64,000 bases of DNA from Diploscapter coronatus (taxonomy: Eukaryota > Nematoda > Chromadorea > Rhabditida > Rhabditidae): the NCBI GenBank assembly GCA_964036155.1, contig OZ038423.1:11795249-11859248 (forward strand), written 5' to 3'. The position numbers and the translations under genes are program-made. Under the pieces are notes generated by a model that was not told the origin of the DNA, searched no databases, and was given only the letters and a program-made list of their open reading frames with translations. This document shows, one piece after another, positions 1 through 12,142 of the stretch (position 1 is the stretch's first letter; each line of letters begins with the position of its first letter).

Positions 1-3000
1 GACGACGAACTGCTCAGATTGGACGAGAAGACGTCGAAGGCTGTGCGAGCTGCTGGCAAAAGGAAGAAGAAGGAATCGAGTGAAGAGGAAGAGGAAGAGT
101 CTGATGAGGTGAGTGGAAGAGAGACAATGGCATTGAAGAAATCATGTAATTCAGATGGCCGAAAACAGTTCGAGTGGGGACGAAGACGATGAATGGCTGG
201 ACAAGAAGAGGGACAGCAAAGCAGCTGGCAGGAAATCGGGCAAAGGCAGGGAGAGGAAAGACGGGGCAGGTAGCAGCAAGAAGAAACCCACGTCCAGCAG
301 TGAATCGGATGAGTCCAAAGATGCTGAGGAATCTGAAGAAGAAGAAAGCGAGGAAGACTCGGAGGAGCACAGAAGAGCTGCCAGGGACAAGGTGGGTTGA
401 CTGATAGAACAGAATGGCTGAGAATGAGTTCATTTGCAGATTGAGCTCGAAGCCATCAACAATGCAGTCAGACGCAGTCTGCGAGCACTCAAAGACGATG
501 AAGAGACGCCCAAAAAGAAGGAAAAAGGCAAGAAGCGAAAGAGGGTCGTCCTGTCCGATTCTGATGTGGATGACAGCAGTTCACAGAAGAAAGACAAGTC
601 TGATGAAGAGCAGTTTGAAGATGAAGAAATGGACGTCGATGAAGAGGAAAAATCAAAGAAGAAAAGAGGCAAAAAGGTGAGCGGAATGAGGAAAAAATGC
701 ATAGAAACACCTCAACGGAAAAGTTACCGTGCAGTTAACGTTCCGGTATCTTTTTTTCCGCAGGAACATAGAAAGCGTTTGAGTCAATAAAATAATTCAT
801 AGACAGAATGCAGGGCCACACTATCGAATGGTTCCTCTAGCTTTGATCAAATGAAATGGTCCATTAACTTATTACCCTATATAATTCTCACTCTGTTGTA
901 AACATCACTCTATTTTTAAAATGACTGCAAACCATACAAGGCTAGGGGATAGGGTAAGATAAGCTAATCTTTTCCAGGGTAATCTGCTTCTTATTCGGAT
1001 TATTCAAAGAACATATCCACCCTTACCTGCTCTATCCCCCAGTCCCATATGACTTATTCATTTTACAAGTAGGGTGATGGTTGAAACAGGGTGAAGGTTA
1101 TATTGAGTAATGAATACAAGGTGCCAATAAAATCTCATTCCTTATAATAAATGTACAGAAAGTTGAAGAGAAAAATGTTGACTGAGCAGCAAATCTATCA
1201 AAATGTCACATTGTCACTTTTCCCCACCAAAAATGGACAAATTTGCAAAATGTACTCGTTAATCCTGAGAAGCATAAAATGAATTGTACGATTGCAGAAA
1301 GCGAAAATAGCCGAATCGGAGGAGAGCGAAGATGAATTGACCAGAAACAAGAAAGCGGCCAGGAAGAAGTCGCTCATGAAGGACTCCGATTTGCTCAAAT
1401 CGACCAAGGATGCAGAGAAGGAAGAGAAGGAGAGGCGTCAGCGGTTAGTCAACACATTTTGACATTAAGGGAAAGTTTGAGAAAGAGCAATGAGAGCAGC
1501 AGGGCTGTTCGGAGTTATTCGGATTCGGAATTAAAAACTTTCAAGATCAGGAGTCGGAATTCCGAACATTCTTGAATGGGAGGGAAATGAGCTCATCTTA
1601 TATGGAATAAGGATTGCAGATTGGAAGAGCGACAGAAAAAATTCAACGGACTCGTTTTTGACGAGGACGGCATCGCTGGGGTTTTGGACGATGAAACAGG
1701 CACTTCCCTGAAGAGACTCAAGGAGATCGTCCTCGATCCGGACGAAAAGAGCGACGACTCGCTGCCTGTGGCCGTTCATCCCGCACTCGTCAGGAAACTC
1801 AAACTGCATCAGGCTGAGGGCATTCGGTTCATGTACAACTGCGCTTTCGAGTCCATCGACAGACTCGACGGAGACGGGAGCGGCTGCATTCTCGCACGTA
1901 AGACACAATGAGGGACCTTTGTGATTTCCATCGACTTGCACAATTAGAGCGATTATGCAGAAACAATGAAAATCGCGAGAGGTCAAAGTCAGACTTGCAA
2001 CTTTCCCTAAAAATACGACTGCACCACACTGCAGATCTTTCCAATTTTTTCCATTGCAAAAAATCGCAACTGCCGTTGTTTTCTTGTAAATTGGGTCAAA
2101 CAAATATTCTCCTCACGAAAGAAACATTCTCATTTCAGATTGCATGGGTCTCGGCAAAACTCTGCAGTGCGTGGCTTTTCTGCACACGATCCTCAACCAC
2201 GGGAAGATCAGCAAACACTGCAATAGGGCACTGGTCGTTGTGCCCAAGAACGTGATCATCAACTGGGGCAAGGAATTCGCCAAATGGCTCTGGGATAACG
2301 ACGATGAGCTGACTCTGGACGTTAGTGAATGAGAATAGTTCTTGAAAAAGACACAGCCTCACAAAATCCATCGAGGATAGAAATTAGGGCCTAGTAAACA
2401 GATATTGGTCTCAACATGTGAGCCACAATGTGCTCTTCATTTCGAAACCATACTATTAGGGGCTCGCTATTCCTCATTCATACAAGTCCTACTTTGCCAG
2501 ACCTGTATCATTTCAGCACTTTTACATGTGACTTATTCAAGAACCCGAAGAATGCTTGACAGAGACATAAATGAAGGATTGCAGATCTGGATGCTGGAAG
2601 ACTACAAGACTGCAAGGGACCGAGCCGATGCACTCAGGGATTGGCACAAGGGGGGAAGTCAGTTCATTCCTCTTGAAGAAGCATCCCTGATTATTGTCCT
2701 TGCAGATCCCGGTGTGATGATCATCGGATACGAGATGTTCCGCATGCTGTGCGAAGACGAGTCCACTGCCAAGCCAAAGAGGCCCGGGGCTGTTCCAAAG
2801 AAGCCCAAGAAATTGTCCAAGGCAAAGAAGCTCCAGCTGAAGTATCTCGAAGACTTCCAGAAATATCTCCTCGATCCAGGTAATTGGCAATGCAGATGAG
2901 TTGAGAAATGAAACAATGCTTTTTAGGCCCTGACATCGTGATTTGCGATGAAGCACACAGGCTGAAAAATTCCAAGTCCGCTCTTTCCAAGGTGATGAGC

Positions 3001-6000
3001 AAAATCCGCACGAAGAGACGTCTCTGTCTGACTGGAACTCCGCTGCAGAACAATCTGATGGTCGGTTGCATTCGCTTCATTTCAATCGAATGTCCAATTC
3101 AGGAGTATCACTGCATGATGGACTTCGTGAGGAGAGGTCTGCTCGGTTCGGAGGCGGAATTCATGAACAGATTTGCCTCGATCATCAACCGAGGAAGGTC
3201 CAAGGACGCCACATCCAATGATGTAGTTCATCTCTACTTCTTTTCCATCGTTCAATTTATATGTTCAGGTGCGTTACATGGTACGTCGTTGCCACGTACT
3301 GTTCCACCATCTGAAAGGCGTGGTGGACAGGAGAGACTACTCGGTGCTAATCAACTCCATCCCGCCCAAGCAGGAATACGTCCTCAAAGTGCGTCTCACT
3401 CAAGTGCAGTGCGGCTTGTATCGCTACTTCCTCGACTCGTTCATGGACGGGGAACGCAAACATCTCCTTGCTGACTATCAGTAAGACAATTTGCAAATAA
3501 ATTACCCAATCACACTATTCCCCTCTTGCTAATTTTGCTGATATGCAAAATAGGAAGAGTCCTCTTTTGCACACAACTTTACGCGTTCTTCCTTTTTCGC
3601 CTCTCTTCCTTCCATACTATTTCCTTCCCGCTGCTGAAGGCAAAAGGGGAGAAGGAAGAGTAAATCCAGAGCGTGAAAGGTGGACTCCCTCTTTTTCAAG
3701 CGTAGAACGAATTGGAAAGAGGGGAACAGTGTGCCAATGACTGTTTCAGTGTGCTCGCTCGAATCTGGTCGCATCCCTACAATCTGATTGCCCACGAACG
3801 AGAGAAGGAGAGGCAGAGGATTCTGAAGGGAGAGGACGACGAGCTGCAGGATTTCATCGATGACGACGAAGACGCTCTCACTACTTCGGGTAATCGAGAT
3901 GGAGAGAAGAGAATAAATGATAGCGAAATGAATTGCAGAGGAATCTGGACTCGAAACCGACGCTCTGTCTGATGCGACAAATGGAACTGATGAACTGATT
4001 GGGAAGAAGAAGAAGAAGAATGGAGGAAAGGCAAAGGACGACAAGAAGAAGAAGAAGGGCAGTGGGAGGGGAAGGGCTAAGCAGGTGGACGAGGAAGAGG
4101 AGGAGGAGGATGATGACGAAATCGAGATTCTCGAGGACATTTCGGGGGGCAGGAGGAAGATTGGGGACGAACAGAGCAGCAGCGAAACGACTGAAATGGC
4201 CACGAGGAGGAGCAGAAGGCTGAACAACGAGACGCCCGAGCTGAATGACAGGGATTGCGTCACTCCACTGGAATATCAGGGCTGGTGAGTCGATGGCATT
4301 CTCACATACAGACACGGCCACTAATTCATGCGATTACAGGTATTCGGGCAGCAACCTGGTGAGTGAGGCTGATTCCGACAACTACGAACTCAGCAACAAA
4401 CTCGTCCTTCTCGCCAGCATTCTCAAGAAATGCGAGGAGATTGGAGACAAAGTGTAAGATTCTAGAACGCGAATTCAAAGCGAAGTGACAATGCATTCAG
4501 TCTGGTCTTCTCGCAATCCCTCGAGTCCCTGAGTCTGATCAAAAGAATGCTCGCTTGGTACACCGCTACCGATTCCTGGTTCGAGGTGAGAAGCAATGCA
4601 ATGAAAATACCATATCCCCTCTAAATGAAGAGCATGACCTTTTACTTTTCAACCCGCTAATTTTGGAAATGTCGAACTTCTCAAGCCACCATAACTCATC
4701 ATCTAATGATCGTGATCACTTCAAATCAAGGTTAAATCTACTCGACACAATCTAAAGAACATCATAAAATACTTGTTGAGATGATCCGAGTGTAGTGTAT
4801 TTGGCAGTTCGAGCATTTGGGAGGTGTCCCCACGATACGAGTGTCCTTAAATAGAGAATATGCTATTGAAATCGAAAATTTGTCAATTCGCGCAGGATGG
4901 ACACGCCGCCATTCTGAAGCCAGAAGACGAGACCTGGGGCTGGTACGAGGGACTCGACTACATGGTCATCGACGGCTCGGTCATGTCGGGCAAGCGAGAC
5001 AACGTCCAGACCAAGTTCAATGACAAGGACAACGTGCGCACTCGACTCATGCTCATCTCCACCAGGGCGGGCTCTCTCGGCACGAACATGGTCGCTGCGA
5101 ATCGAGTCGTCATTTTCGATGCCTGCTGGAACCCGAGGTAAATAGTTCACAATTCTACAATTAAACTGAAAGGAAAGAGATGTGTCTGTTTCAGCCACGA
5201 CACTCAGTCTCTCTTCCGCGTCTACAGGTTCGGCCAGGAGAAGCCTGTCTACATCTACAGACTCATTGCACAAGGAACCATGGAGGAGAAGATCTACAAA
5301 AGGCAGGTCGTCAAGGAAAGCACTTCCATGCGAGTGGTCGACGAGGCGCAGATTCAACGACATTTCGACAGAAAAGAGGTGGGCGAAAGAAGAGGGCGGG
5401 ATTGCAGCAGAAAGTATTGAGAATTGCAGGAAGAAGAGCTGTACATTTTCGAGCCAGACGAGTTGAATGAGGACCCGGACGAAACTATCTCCGCCAGACC
5501 TACATTCGCCCCGCCCAAGGACAGACTGCTTGCGGATGTACTCTGCGAATACCCAACTGCCATTGTCGAGTACATGCAGCACGACACACTTTTCCAGCAC
5601 ATCGAGGAGGAGAAACTCAATGACAAGGTCGGAAAGTGCATTTTCAGATTTCGGAAACAGAGTTTCCGCCAAACACTGGCTGAAATAAATTAGGAAGGAA
5701 GGAAGAAATGAATGAATGGGAATTACAGGAAATGGAAGATGCCTGGGCTGAGTTCGAGCGCGAAAAGGAGGGCAGGGCCAACATGGCCATTGCACAGATG
5801 CAGCAGAGTGAAACGTACATGCAGAACATGCTCAAGCTGCAGGTAAGCGAAAGGGGGAAGGGGGCAAATGAATTGGACGAATTAATGAGAATTGCAGGCT
5901 GCCACACTTGGACTCGGTGCGAATGCGCTGCTGAATGCGAGCGACCAGCAAAATCAACTCAAAATGCAGCAGATAGCCAGGCAGATGCAGCAGAACGAGA

Positions 6001-6553
6001 TGGCCAGAAGACAGGCCGGACTGGCTCTGACTCGAGTCACGCGCGATGCCGTCTATGCAGCCGCTCTACGGGTGCCCCAGATTGAGCCCATGCAGGCTGT
6101 CGAGGTCGCTCTTCTCAAGACCTCCTTGGATGAACTACTCCCCACGATTCCTGAAAGGGTAAGAAGTTCATCCGGAAGGAAGAACGACTCAAAAGGAATA
6201 ATACCCGTTGTCCACTAAACTTTTGTGGATAACCTTATAGTTTGGCTGATAAAAAAACGCTCTCCACTCAACAATCAATTCCATTGCAGCTGCGCGGAGG
6301 CATTTCGAACTTCCAGCCGTATTTCATGACGTTCTGCCAGGACGCAATCAGCAAAAAGACGGGCGGCAAGGCACTGCTCGATAAATGCGCTGCCACGTTC
6401 AAAACAGTCGTCAATTTGGTTAGTAGCTCTCAGTCAGTTACCATTACGATCGAATATCGATTGCAGGTGAAGGGAGAAACAGTGTGCAAAGCCACTCTGC
6501 GCAAGATCTACCCTACCACGGCCAAGTTCTTCCCTGTCGACTTCCAACCCTAA
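1..6553 (+). CDS. xnp-1: ATRX/XNP-1-type SNF2 chromatin-remodelling ATPase, 3' part (5' end outside window)
   Basis: ATP-dependent DNA translocase of the ATRX family, acting in the nucleus on heterochromatin. I join 22 exons: 1-108, 155-391, 440-676, 1298-1443, 1620-1897, 2139-2320, 2585-2657, 2706-2879, 2927-3060, 3103-3222, 3269-3480, 3750-3889, 3939-4284, 4340-4453, 4501-4585, 4896-5137, 5195-5378, 5430-5627, 5729-5842, 5898-6158, 6290-6418, 6467-6553. The first exons encode a long Lys/Glu/Ser-rich disordered region. The helicase core follows: Walker [14 protein letters not shown], split by the intron at 1898-2138; DEAH box [15 protein letters not shown]; motif [12 protein letters not shown]; helicase C motifs [28 protein letters not shown] and RVYRFGQ. 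After the core comes a Gln/Met-rich C-terminal part. An acidic lysine-rich insert (3939-4284) separates the two helicase lobes. The intron at 2658-2705 is 48 bp and open in frame; I remove it because family alignment favours KGG followed directly by the MIIGYEMF segment. The ADD domain is not in the window. Confidence 0.93.
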
Positions 6554-6970
6554 GTCGCATTCTTTTCCCTTCTCGTCCAAATCCGTGATCCACTTCTCCA
6601 ATCATCGGGTTTCACCCTTTCTCCTTTCATTCAAGCAATTTTATGATTTTCCTCCGTTTTTCTTTCATGTACTTTGAATCTATTTTGTGCAAAGTCATTT
6701 GATCTCAATGATTTTCGTCCTTTTCGATACTGTTTTGTCCTTGTATTTTGAATTCCCGAACATCTCACCTTTTTTTACTTGAACTATATTGAGCTGAAAT
6801 GAGCTGAACTGATTTGACTTATTATTGTTGGACTGACTGGTTTTGAGTATTAACATAAACTTATTTGAATTTGATCATTCAGATGAAGGCGAGAGAAATG
6901 TTGGAATCATTCTCGAAATACCTAACAGTAAATTCTGATGACTTCTAGGCGAATTACCTTCTTCAGGTGA
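6554..6970 (+). other. ATRX 3' flank and Exo70 5' leader
   Basis: No protein-coding exon is supported here. A good splice acceptor (TTCAG) at 6961-6966 lies only four bases before the Exo70 start codon, and another at 6878-6882 sits directly before an unused ATG (6883). The upstream ATG frame stops after about 20 codons. The acceptors may mark a 5' UTR intron or a trans-splice site; the sequence alone cannot separate these. Confidence 0.4.
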
Positions 6971-9663
6971 ATGAATGTGGAGTCGCTCACGAAGAAGTTG
7001 AAGTCCGAAGAGGAATGGCTGCAGAATTTCGAAGAGACTGTCGAGAAGAGCAGAACGATTCGCGACAATGTAGAAAGTCTCGTTAATCAGGTTAGTCATA
7101 CCAGAGGTGTACGAAAGTAGCCATTTTGAAAATTGGACATCCTGCTCTCATTTTCCTGTCACTCATTCTAGTACCTTAAGATTGAACTTTTTTTACTTTT
7201 TATTTGCAAGAAGTCGTGGAATGGGAGAGAAGTAGAGTAACTGACTGACTGATTTAAAGCTTTCAGTTCGAACAGCAGCTGCAGACTCTGGAAGACAATG
7301 TGCTGCCGATGCACGAGAAGAATGGGAAGTTACAGTTGAAGCAACACAACATTCTCAGACTCATCAAGACAATCGATGCAACAAAGCAGTTCTACGACAG
7401 AACTAACACTGTCGAGAACTTCATCAGGTTAGAAGCATCTGCTTCAAAGTCGATAGTCAGCTAATTCAGAGACAAAGACCCAGGACATGACCTGTCCCTC
7501 TATTTGGAGAACATGGACTGCTTGGAACAGGCAATTCAATTCTTCTCCAACCAAAATGCGCGCTTCCAAACGCAGACAGAAAACATGAAAATCACATTGG
7601 AAAATGGTTTCGCAATGCTCGAGAAGGAATATCGCAATATTCTTCTGAAGCAGACTGCCCAGCCTGATATTCCCACTCTAATTGACTCTCTGGATGACGA
7701 TACCTATGAGCTAATGGCCTCTAGAATGAAAGACGTCGTCACTGTCAAAGATCCCACCAATTTGATTAAACTGGGAGTGTGGCTTTTGGACAAAGACCGC
7801 AATAGGTTCCTCAACTATTATTCGGAAATTCGGGGTCAAAATATGATGAAGACGATCCACGCAGTGGCCCAGCATTACACCAATCTAGTCATGCAATCCA
7901 CTCCAAAGGCATCCGCATTTAGGAAGTCAGTTTATAAATTTGATGAATTGAATTCAACTGAACTTTTGCAGTACACCTAAAAAGTCGAAGGCTGGAGGAG
8001 AAGAGAAGATTCACCCAAGTGGAGTGAACCACATAGAGGGTGCACTGCTGGTGTGCGGAGCCCTGCTGGCTCTGCTCGAGATCGAGGAGAACCTCATGCA
8101 GCGAGCCATCACGTCCACGGCTAGCAGAGCACAGGTCTTCCGTTCACTCGTCTCGCGGCCACTCGCCTTTGCAATCGAGCAGTGCGTCAGGGCTGTGCAG
8201 GACAACGAGCAGGGAGTCATTCCCCTCCTTCCTCTGCTCAGGTTCCTCTCGAATCACGAAGCCCGATTCCAAAACTTGGCTTCTGTAAGTTTCTCTGTGA
8301 ACTTTCGTTTGATGAACTGAATGACTCTAGAATAGCATTCCTGAAGTGAATTTCGAATCTCTGCTGAGGTCTCTGCGAGTCAAATGCTCAACTTATCTTC
8401 ACGAATATCTCGAGCAAATCGCAAACGACAATTCAAAGTACATTCCCCCAGATGGAGGAGTCCATCCCCTCATCGCTAATGTAAGTTCAAATAGACCTTC
8501 ATTTCAATTTCCTCATCTAATTCCAGACCCTTTCATTCCTTTGTTCCCTTGTAAGTTTCCGTCTGACAGTCACCCACCAGGTCCTATCGTTAACTGCCGC
8601 TTCCACAGACAATCCCTCTCTTCTTCTTCCCAAATTGTTCGGTAATTCATTGCTTGTAGCTCTCATCCATTCCTCGTCAATTCATTCATTCATTCAATTC
8701 AGCTCGTTTTCTGTCCGCTCTCGGCCAGGCATTGAAGAGGAAATGCGAATTGTACGACGACATTGTGCTGTCCAACATATTCCTCCTCAACAACTACAAT
8801 CACATCGCCAAAGTGCTGGAGGAGGAGGACGGTCTGCTTCCCGTTTTGTCCGAGCAGAACAGGCAGATTCTCTCCTTCTACCATTCGGAAATCAACCAGT
8901 CAATCGACCGATATCTCAAGGCCTGGAGTGTGGCTGTCGGCTCACTGCATGGCGTTGACTACTATGCAGGCAACCCACAACAAATCCACAATATGCTTAC
9001 GGTAAGTTGAAAGGAGGGAGGTCATTCATTCATACGGACTTAGGAAATTTCAAATCGCAGTTATTGTGGACTTCTGATTACTTGATGAAAATGGAAAATT
9101 TGGAATTTTGACACGCGCAAAAATAAACATATACATTTAGAAATACATTCCCATACAGACTTTGTAAGAGAAAAAGGAAGAGAACGCGTGAAGCAATGAA
9201 CAGGTCTGATATGCCATTTTCACATTTTTGCGCGTATAGAAAGTGTGTCATTTTTCACTTGCATCAAATAATCGAAAGTATACAGTAACTGCATGAAACG
9301 ATATAGTGTATCTTATCGAGAGACGAAAAGAGACATGTTCTTTTTCCCTCTTGATAAGATACTATCTCTGTTCATGCGGTTAACCGAGGTTGGAAATTTT
9401 CCAAGTCTGAGTTCACGCAGACAATTTAGTCCTTCATTCGAGAAATAGAAGACACAAAAGCGCAACAGACTGAGTACTGCATAAATGACCCGAAGCTGGC
9501 AGGCGAAGTGCGGCAGCGAGTGGCAGACACAGTGTGTCCGCCTTATGCAAGGACCGTTTCTATTGCTAGAGCCATCGATCCTGGCATTGTTGCTGATTTG
9601 CCTTATGAAAATGAAACGGCTCTGCGAGATAGTTTGCAATCTCTTTTTGGATCCTCGATATGA
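6971..9663 (+). CDS. exoc-7: Exocyst complex subunit Exo70 (EXOC7)
   Basis: Exo70 is the exocyst subunit that binds plasma-membrane phosphoinositides and tethers secretory vesicles. Nine exons join in frame to a 605-residue protein, close to the usual 650: 6971-7090, 7267-7427, 7470-7925, 7972-8284, 8331-8480, 8527-8550, 8581-8641, 8703-9001, 9430-9663. The N-terminal coiled coil (EEWLQNFEETVEKSRTI) matches the family pattern of paired helices. The core includes LSLYLENMDCLEQAI, the SRWL-like helix (IKLGVWLLDKDRNRF) and the conserved segment NIFLLNNYNHIAKVLE. The C-terminal helix bundle ends with ALRDSLQSLFGSS. Exon 6 is a microexon of 24 bp. The start at 6971 is chosen because the same frame has a stop directly upstream. 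A polyadenylation signal AATAAA lies at 9685-9690. Neighbouring genes do not suggest a shared pathway. Confidence 0.93.
9072..9280. mobile_element. MITE-like inverted-repeat element in Exo70 intron 8
   Basis: Both ends carry related inverted sequence: GATTACTTGATG near 9076 faces CATCAAATAATC ending near 9275, and GCGCAAAAAT faces ATTTTTGCGC further in. No reading frame inside. It sits in the 428-bp last intron, which is much longer than the other introns of the gene. Termini are imperfect, so the exact ends are approximate. Confidence 0.5.
9289..9386. repeat. Long imperfect hairpin in Exo70 intron 8
   Basis: GCATGAAACGATATAGTG followed by TATCTTATCGAGAG faces CTCTTGATAAGATA then CTATCTCTGTTCATGC, so the roughly 98-bp stretch can fold on itself. 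It lies next to, but is distinct from, the inverted-repeat element at 9072-9280. Confidence 0.55.
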
Positions 9664-9818
9664 GTTGTGATGAATATATCGAACAATAAATTATTTATTG
9701 ACACTTGCTGTTTTTCATTTCTCTTTCACACATGTTTGAATCGTTTCTATCTATTTTTTTCGATTTTTAAAAATTTTCGGCTGAAAATGCCAATTTTTTC
9801 CCGTTTCAGCGTTGTGCA

Positions 9819-11952
9819 ATGACGACAGGAAGTGTCTGGAAAGAGGCGGCCGCAGTGATCCTCGTGAGCCGTCAGTCGAAGCGAATCCTGATGCTCCGCA
9901 GAGGCAGTGCGGCCTCGTTCATGCCAAACTCATTGGTCTTCCCTGGTGGAGTTGTCAGTAAGGCAGATGCCAAATCAGCCAAATTAGACGACAGCATCAA
10001 GATCTGTGCATTGAGGGTAAGCTGATTGATTAGACAATTCGTAAATGACGAGATGAAGTGTTCTATAGTTTGCGCAAAGGAATGAGTTGAGTGAGATAGT
10101 TTGGGAAAATAGATCTCGTCATTTACTAGAACAGCTAGTCATTTCGTCAAGTACGAATTGCCAACTGATTGAATGAAGGCAGTCAGTCAATTTGTCTGTT
10201 TCAGGAATTGTTTGAGGAAGCAGGACTCTTCATCAACTCAAATGGCAAAATTGAAAGTGCCAAGAACAATGAGGAGCTGAGCAGACTGCAGGACATCGTC
10301 AAGAAGGATCCGGCTGAGTTCGGAAAGGCGAGAACTCGACTCCACGATTTGATCTTTCGAATTTTCTGCAGAAATGTTCGCTAGATACGATTTCTAGCTT
10401 CAAATATCTGAGGGAATATGTCTGGAGGATGTTTTCTTCCTAACGACTCCTATTTCATACAGACCTAAATATTATCTGGGGAATATTTTTACAGAAAATT
10501 CGAGAAATAATCCGAATCTATCCAGATTCTGCCTATAATAAGCTTCTAAAGTTTGATCCTTTGAACTCTCTGCTGAAATGTCCTTTATATAAATTATTCA
10601 AAGTCGCATTATCAACAGAGCTTAAGCCAGATCTCCCGTGCATATCCTCTAAAGCCGAAAATTTCTGCCAAAATCGCGTTTCGTATCACCTATGTATCAA
10701 CTTTTTATAGCGGAAATTTTTATTTGCGTACTCCCCTCCCCTATTAATGTTTCGTCCTGATTGAAATTCTGCCTAGGTCTGATAGAAAATGAGCATCTTT
10801 TTGTAGAACTTACTTTTCAAAGCTCAAACTTTATGAACTAACTTGTTTCAGTTGAACAAGTCGATTGGGGGCGATGACTTCGTTGTGTGGAATCGATGGC
10901 TGACTCCGAATGACTCGAGACACCCAAAGAGGTTCTTGGCCACATTCTTCTTGCTGGTCATTGATGGTAAACATAACTGATTAAATGAACGAACAACTCC
11001 ATGAATGACAATGAAGGGATGATTGGCTGATCGATTTATTGCAGGACAACCGGATGTACGACTTTGCGACAAGGAAATGTCTGGATTCGAGTGGGTCGAC
11101 GCCCGTTCCTGCTTGCAATCGGCATTTCATGGGGAAATCAGCCTGCCTCCTCCCCAACTCTATGAACTCACTCGAATCTCGCAGGTTTGACGATTGGGCT
11201 TCTTACAAAACTCACCATCTCATCGCCGCGAAGATACTACTTCTAACCAGCAGCCCTTTTCCGATTTTCAGACACGCGAAATGACTAGAAATAGTTTGCC
11301 TGTAAAAAGTAATAAAATGACTTTGGTGCGACTGAATTTTATAAGGAGCCAACGCTTTTATCGCCAGGAATTCAAAGATATGCATTCCTTTGCAGCTGCC
11401 TGTCGGAGTTCTCCCTCAAATGGGCAACTCGCAACGAGTCATCTGCCCTCAAACAATCGTCTGGTCGGACAACTCGCACATCAGCAACATCTTGCCCGGA
11501 GACCATCTCTACATCGGTCAGTCAATCAATACACCAATACATTAATGCGAGTGTTGAGCGGAAAATTCATTTTCAGATTTCGGAAACTGGAAACGGAAAC
11601 TAAAAATTAGATTTTAAAATTCGAAAATCAAGCGAAAAGTGTTTAAAGTGGCCGGAATCGAAATTTCCGCCCAACACTGATCCATGCAGTCATGAGGAAT
11701 AATACATTTTTCAGATGGTGAGCAGTGTGCTGATATTCAAGGAAGGACGATGGAGCTGGCTCCCGTCAAAGTCCGTGAAGATCTGCCAACTCATAGGTTA
11801 GCGGGGAGGGTTTATTTTCTTAGCAAAAACATTCTAATTCTTTGCTATCTTACAGAATCCAATACCGCCGTGATCCTCTATATTCTCATTATTCTATCTA
11901 TCAGCACAGACTGCAGCCCCCTTACGATTCCCTATTCCAGCGAATTCTCTGA
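9819..11952 (+). CDS. Nudix hydrolase, NUDT19 type (acyl-CoA diphosphatase family)
   Basis: NUDT19-family enzymes hydrolyse CoA and acyl-CoA species, in mammals in peroxisomes. Seven exons join in frame: 9819-10016, 10205 to about 10376, 10852-10966, 11045-11184, 11396-11516, 11715-11796, 11856-11952. Family landmarks: FPGGVV (glycines of the Nudix box), ICALRELFEEAGLF (the REUxEExGU part; NUDT19 carries a long insert inside the box and so does this gene), then WNRWLTP, FLATFFLL, FEWVDA, LPPPQLYELTRI and LPGDHLYI in the order seen in NUDT19. The protein ends in RIL, not a standard PTS1, so peroxisomal location is not supported by its tail. The donor after exon 2 (GTTCGC near 10376) is weak and is the least certain junction. 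AATAAA at 12056-12061 fits as its polyadenylation signal. Confidence 0.85.
10460..10781. mobile_element. Possible CAGACCTAGG-family inverted-repeat element in NUDT19-like intron 2
   Basis: The left end CAGACCTAAAT and right end GCCTAGGTCTG are inverted copies of a motif that bounds other elements in this window (15848-16233, 35641-35725, 55493-55580). No reading frame is seen inside. Assigned mainly on the shared ends, so only moderate confidence. Confidence 0.4.
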
Positions 11953-12142
11953 ACTATTCAAAGCTATAAATATTTACTGCACTAATGGTGCTATTCGAGG
12001 ACAAAAATGCGATCTTTCAAATAACTTATTGAGACATAGAATTGTTAACCCGTAGAATAAAGTTGATTATGATTAAAATCTGACTGCAATGACTGTGATC
12101 CTCCTCTGACTTGATTTTGACTTCTCTCTTTCTGGTCGAATA

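Noticed and set aside
151..710. - strand open frames rich in Ser/Phe opposite the first ATRX exons
   Set aside because: Antisense shadows of Lys/Glu-rich coding exons.
8660..8702. ATTCATTC repeats as a functional regulatory array
   Set aside because: Short microsatellite of a type found in many places of the window, here inside an intron ahead of an acceptor.
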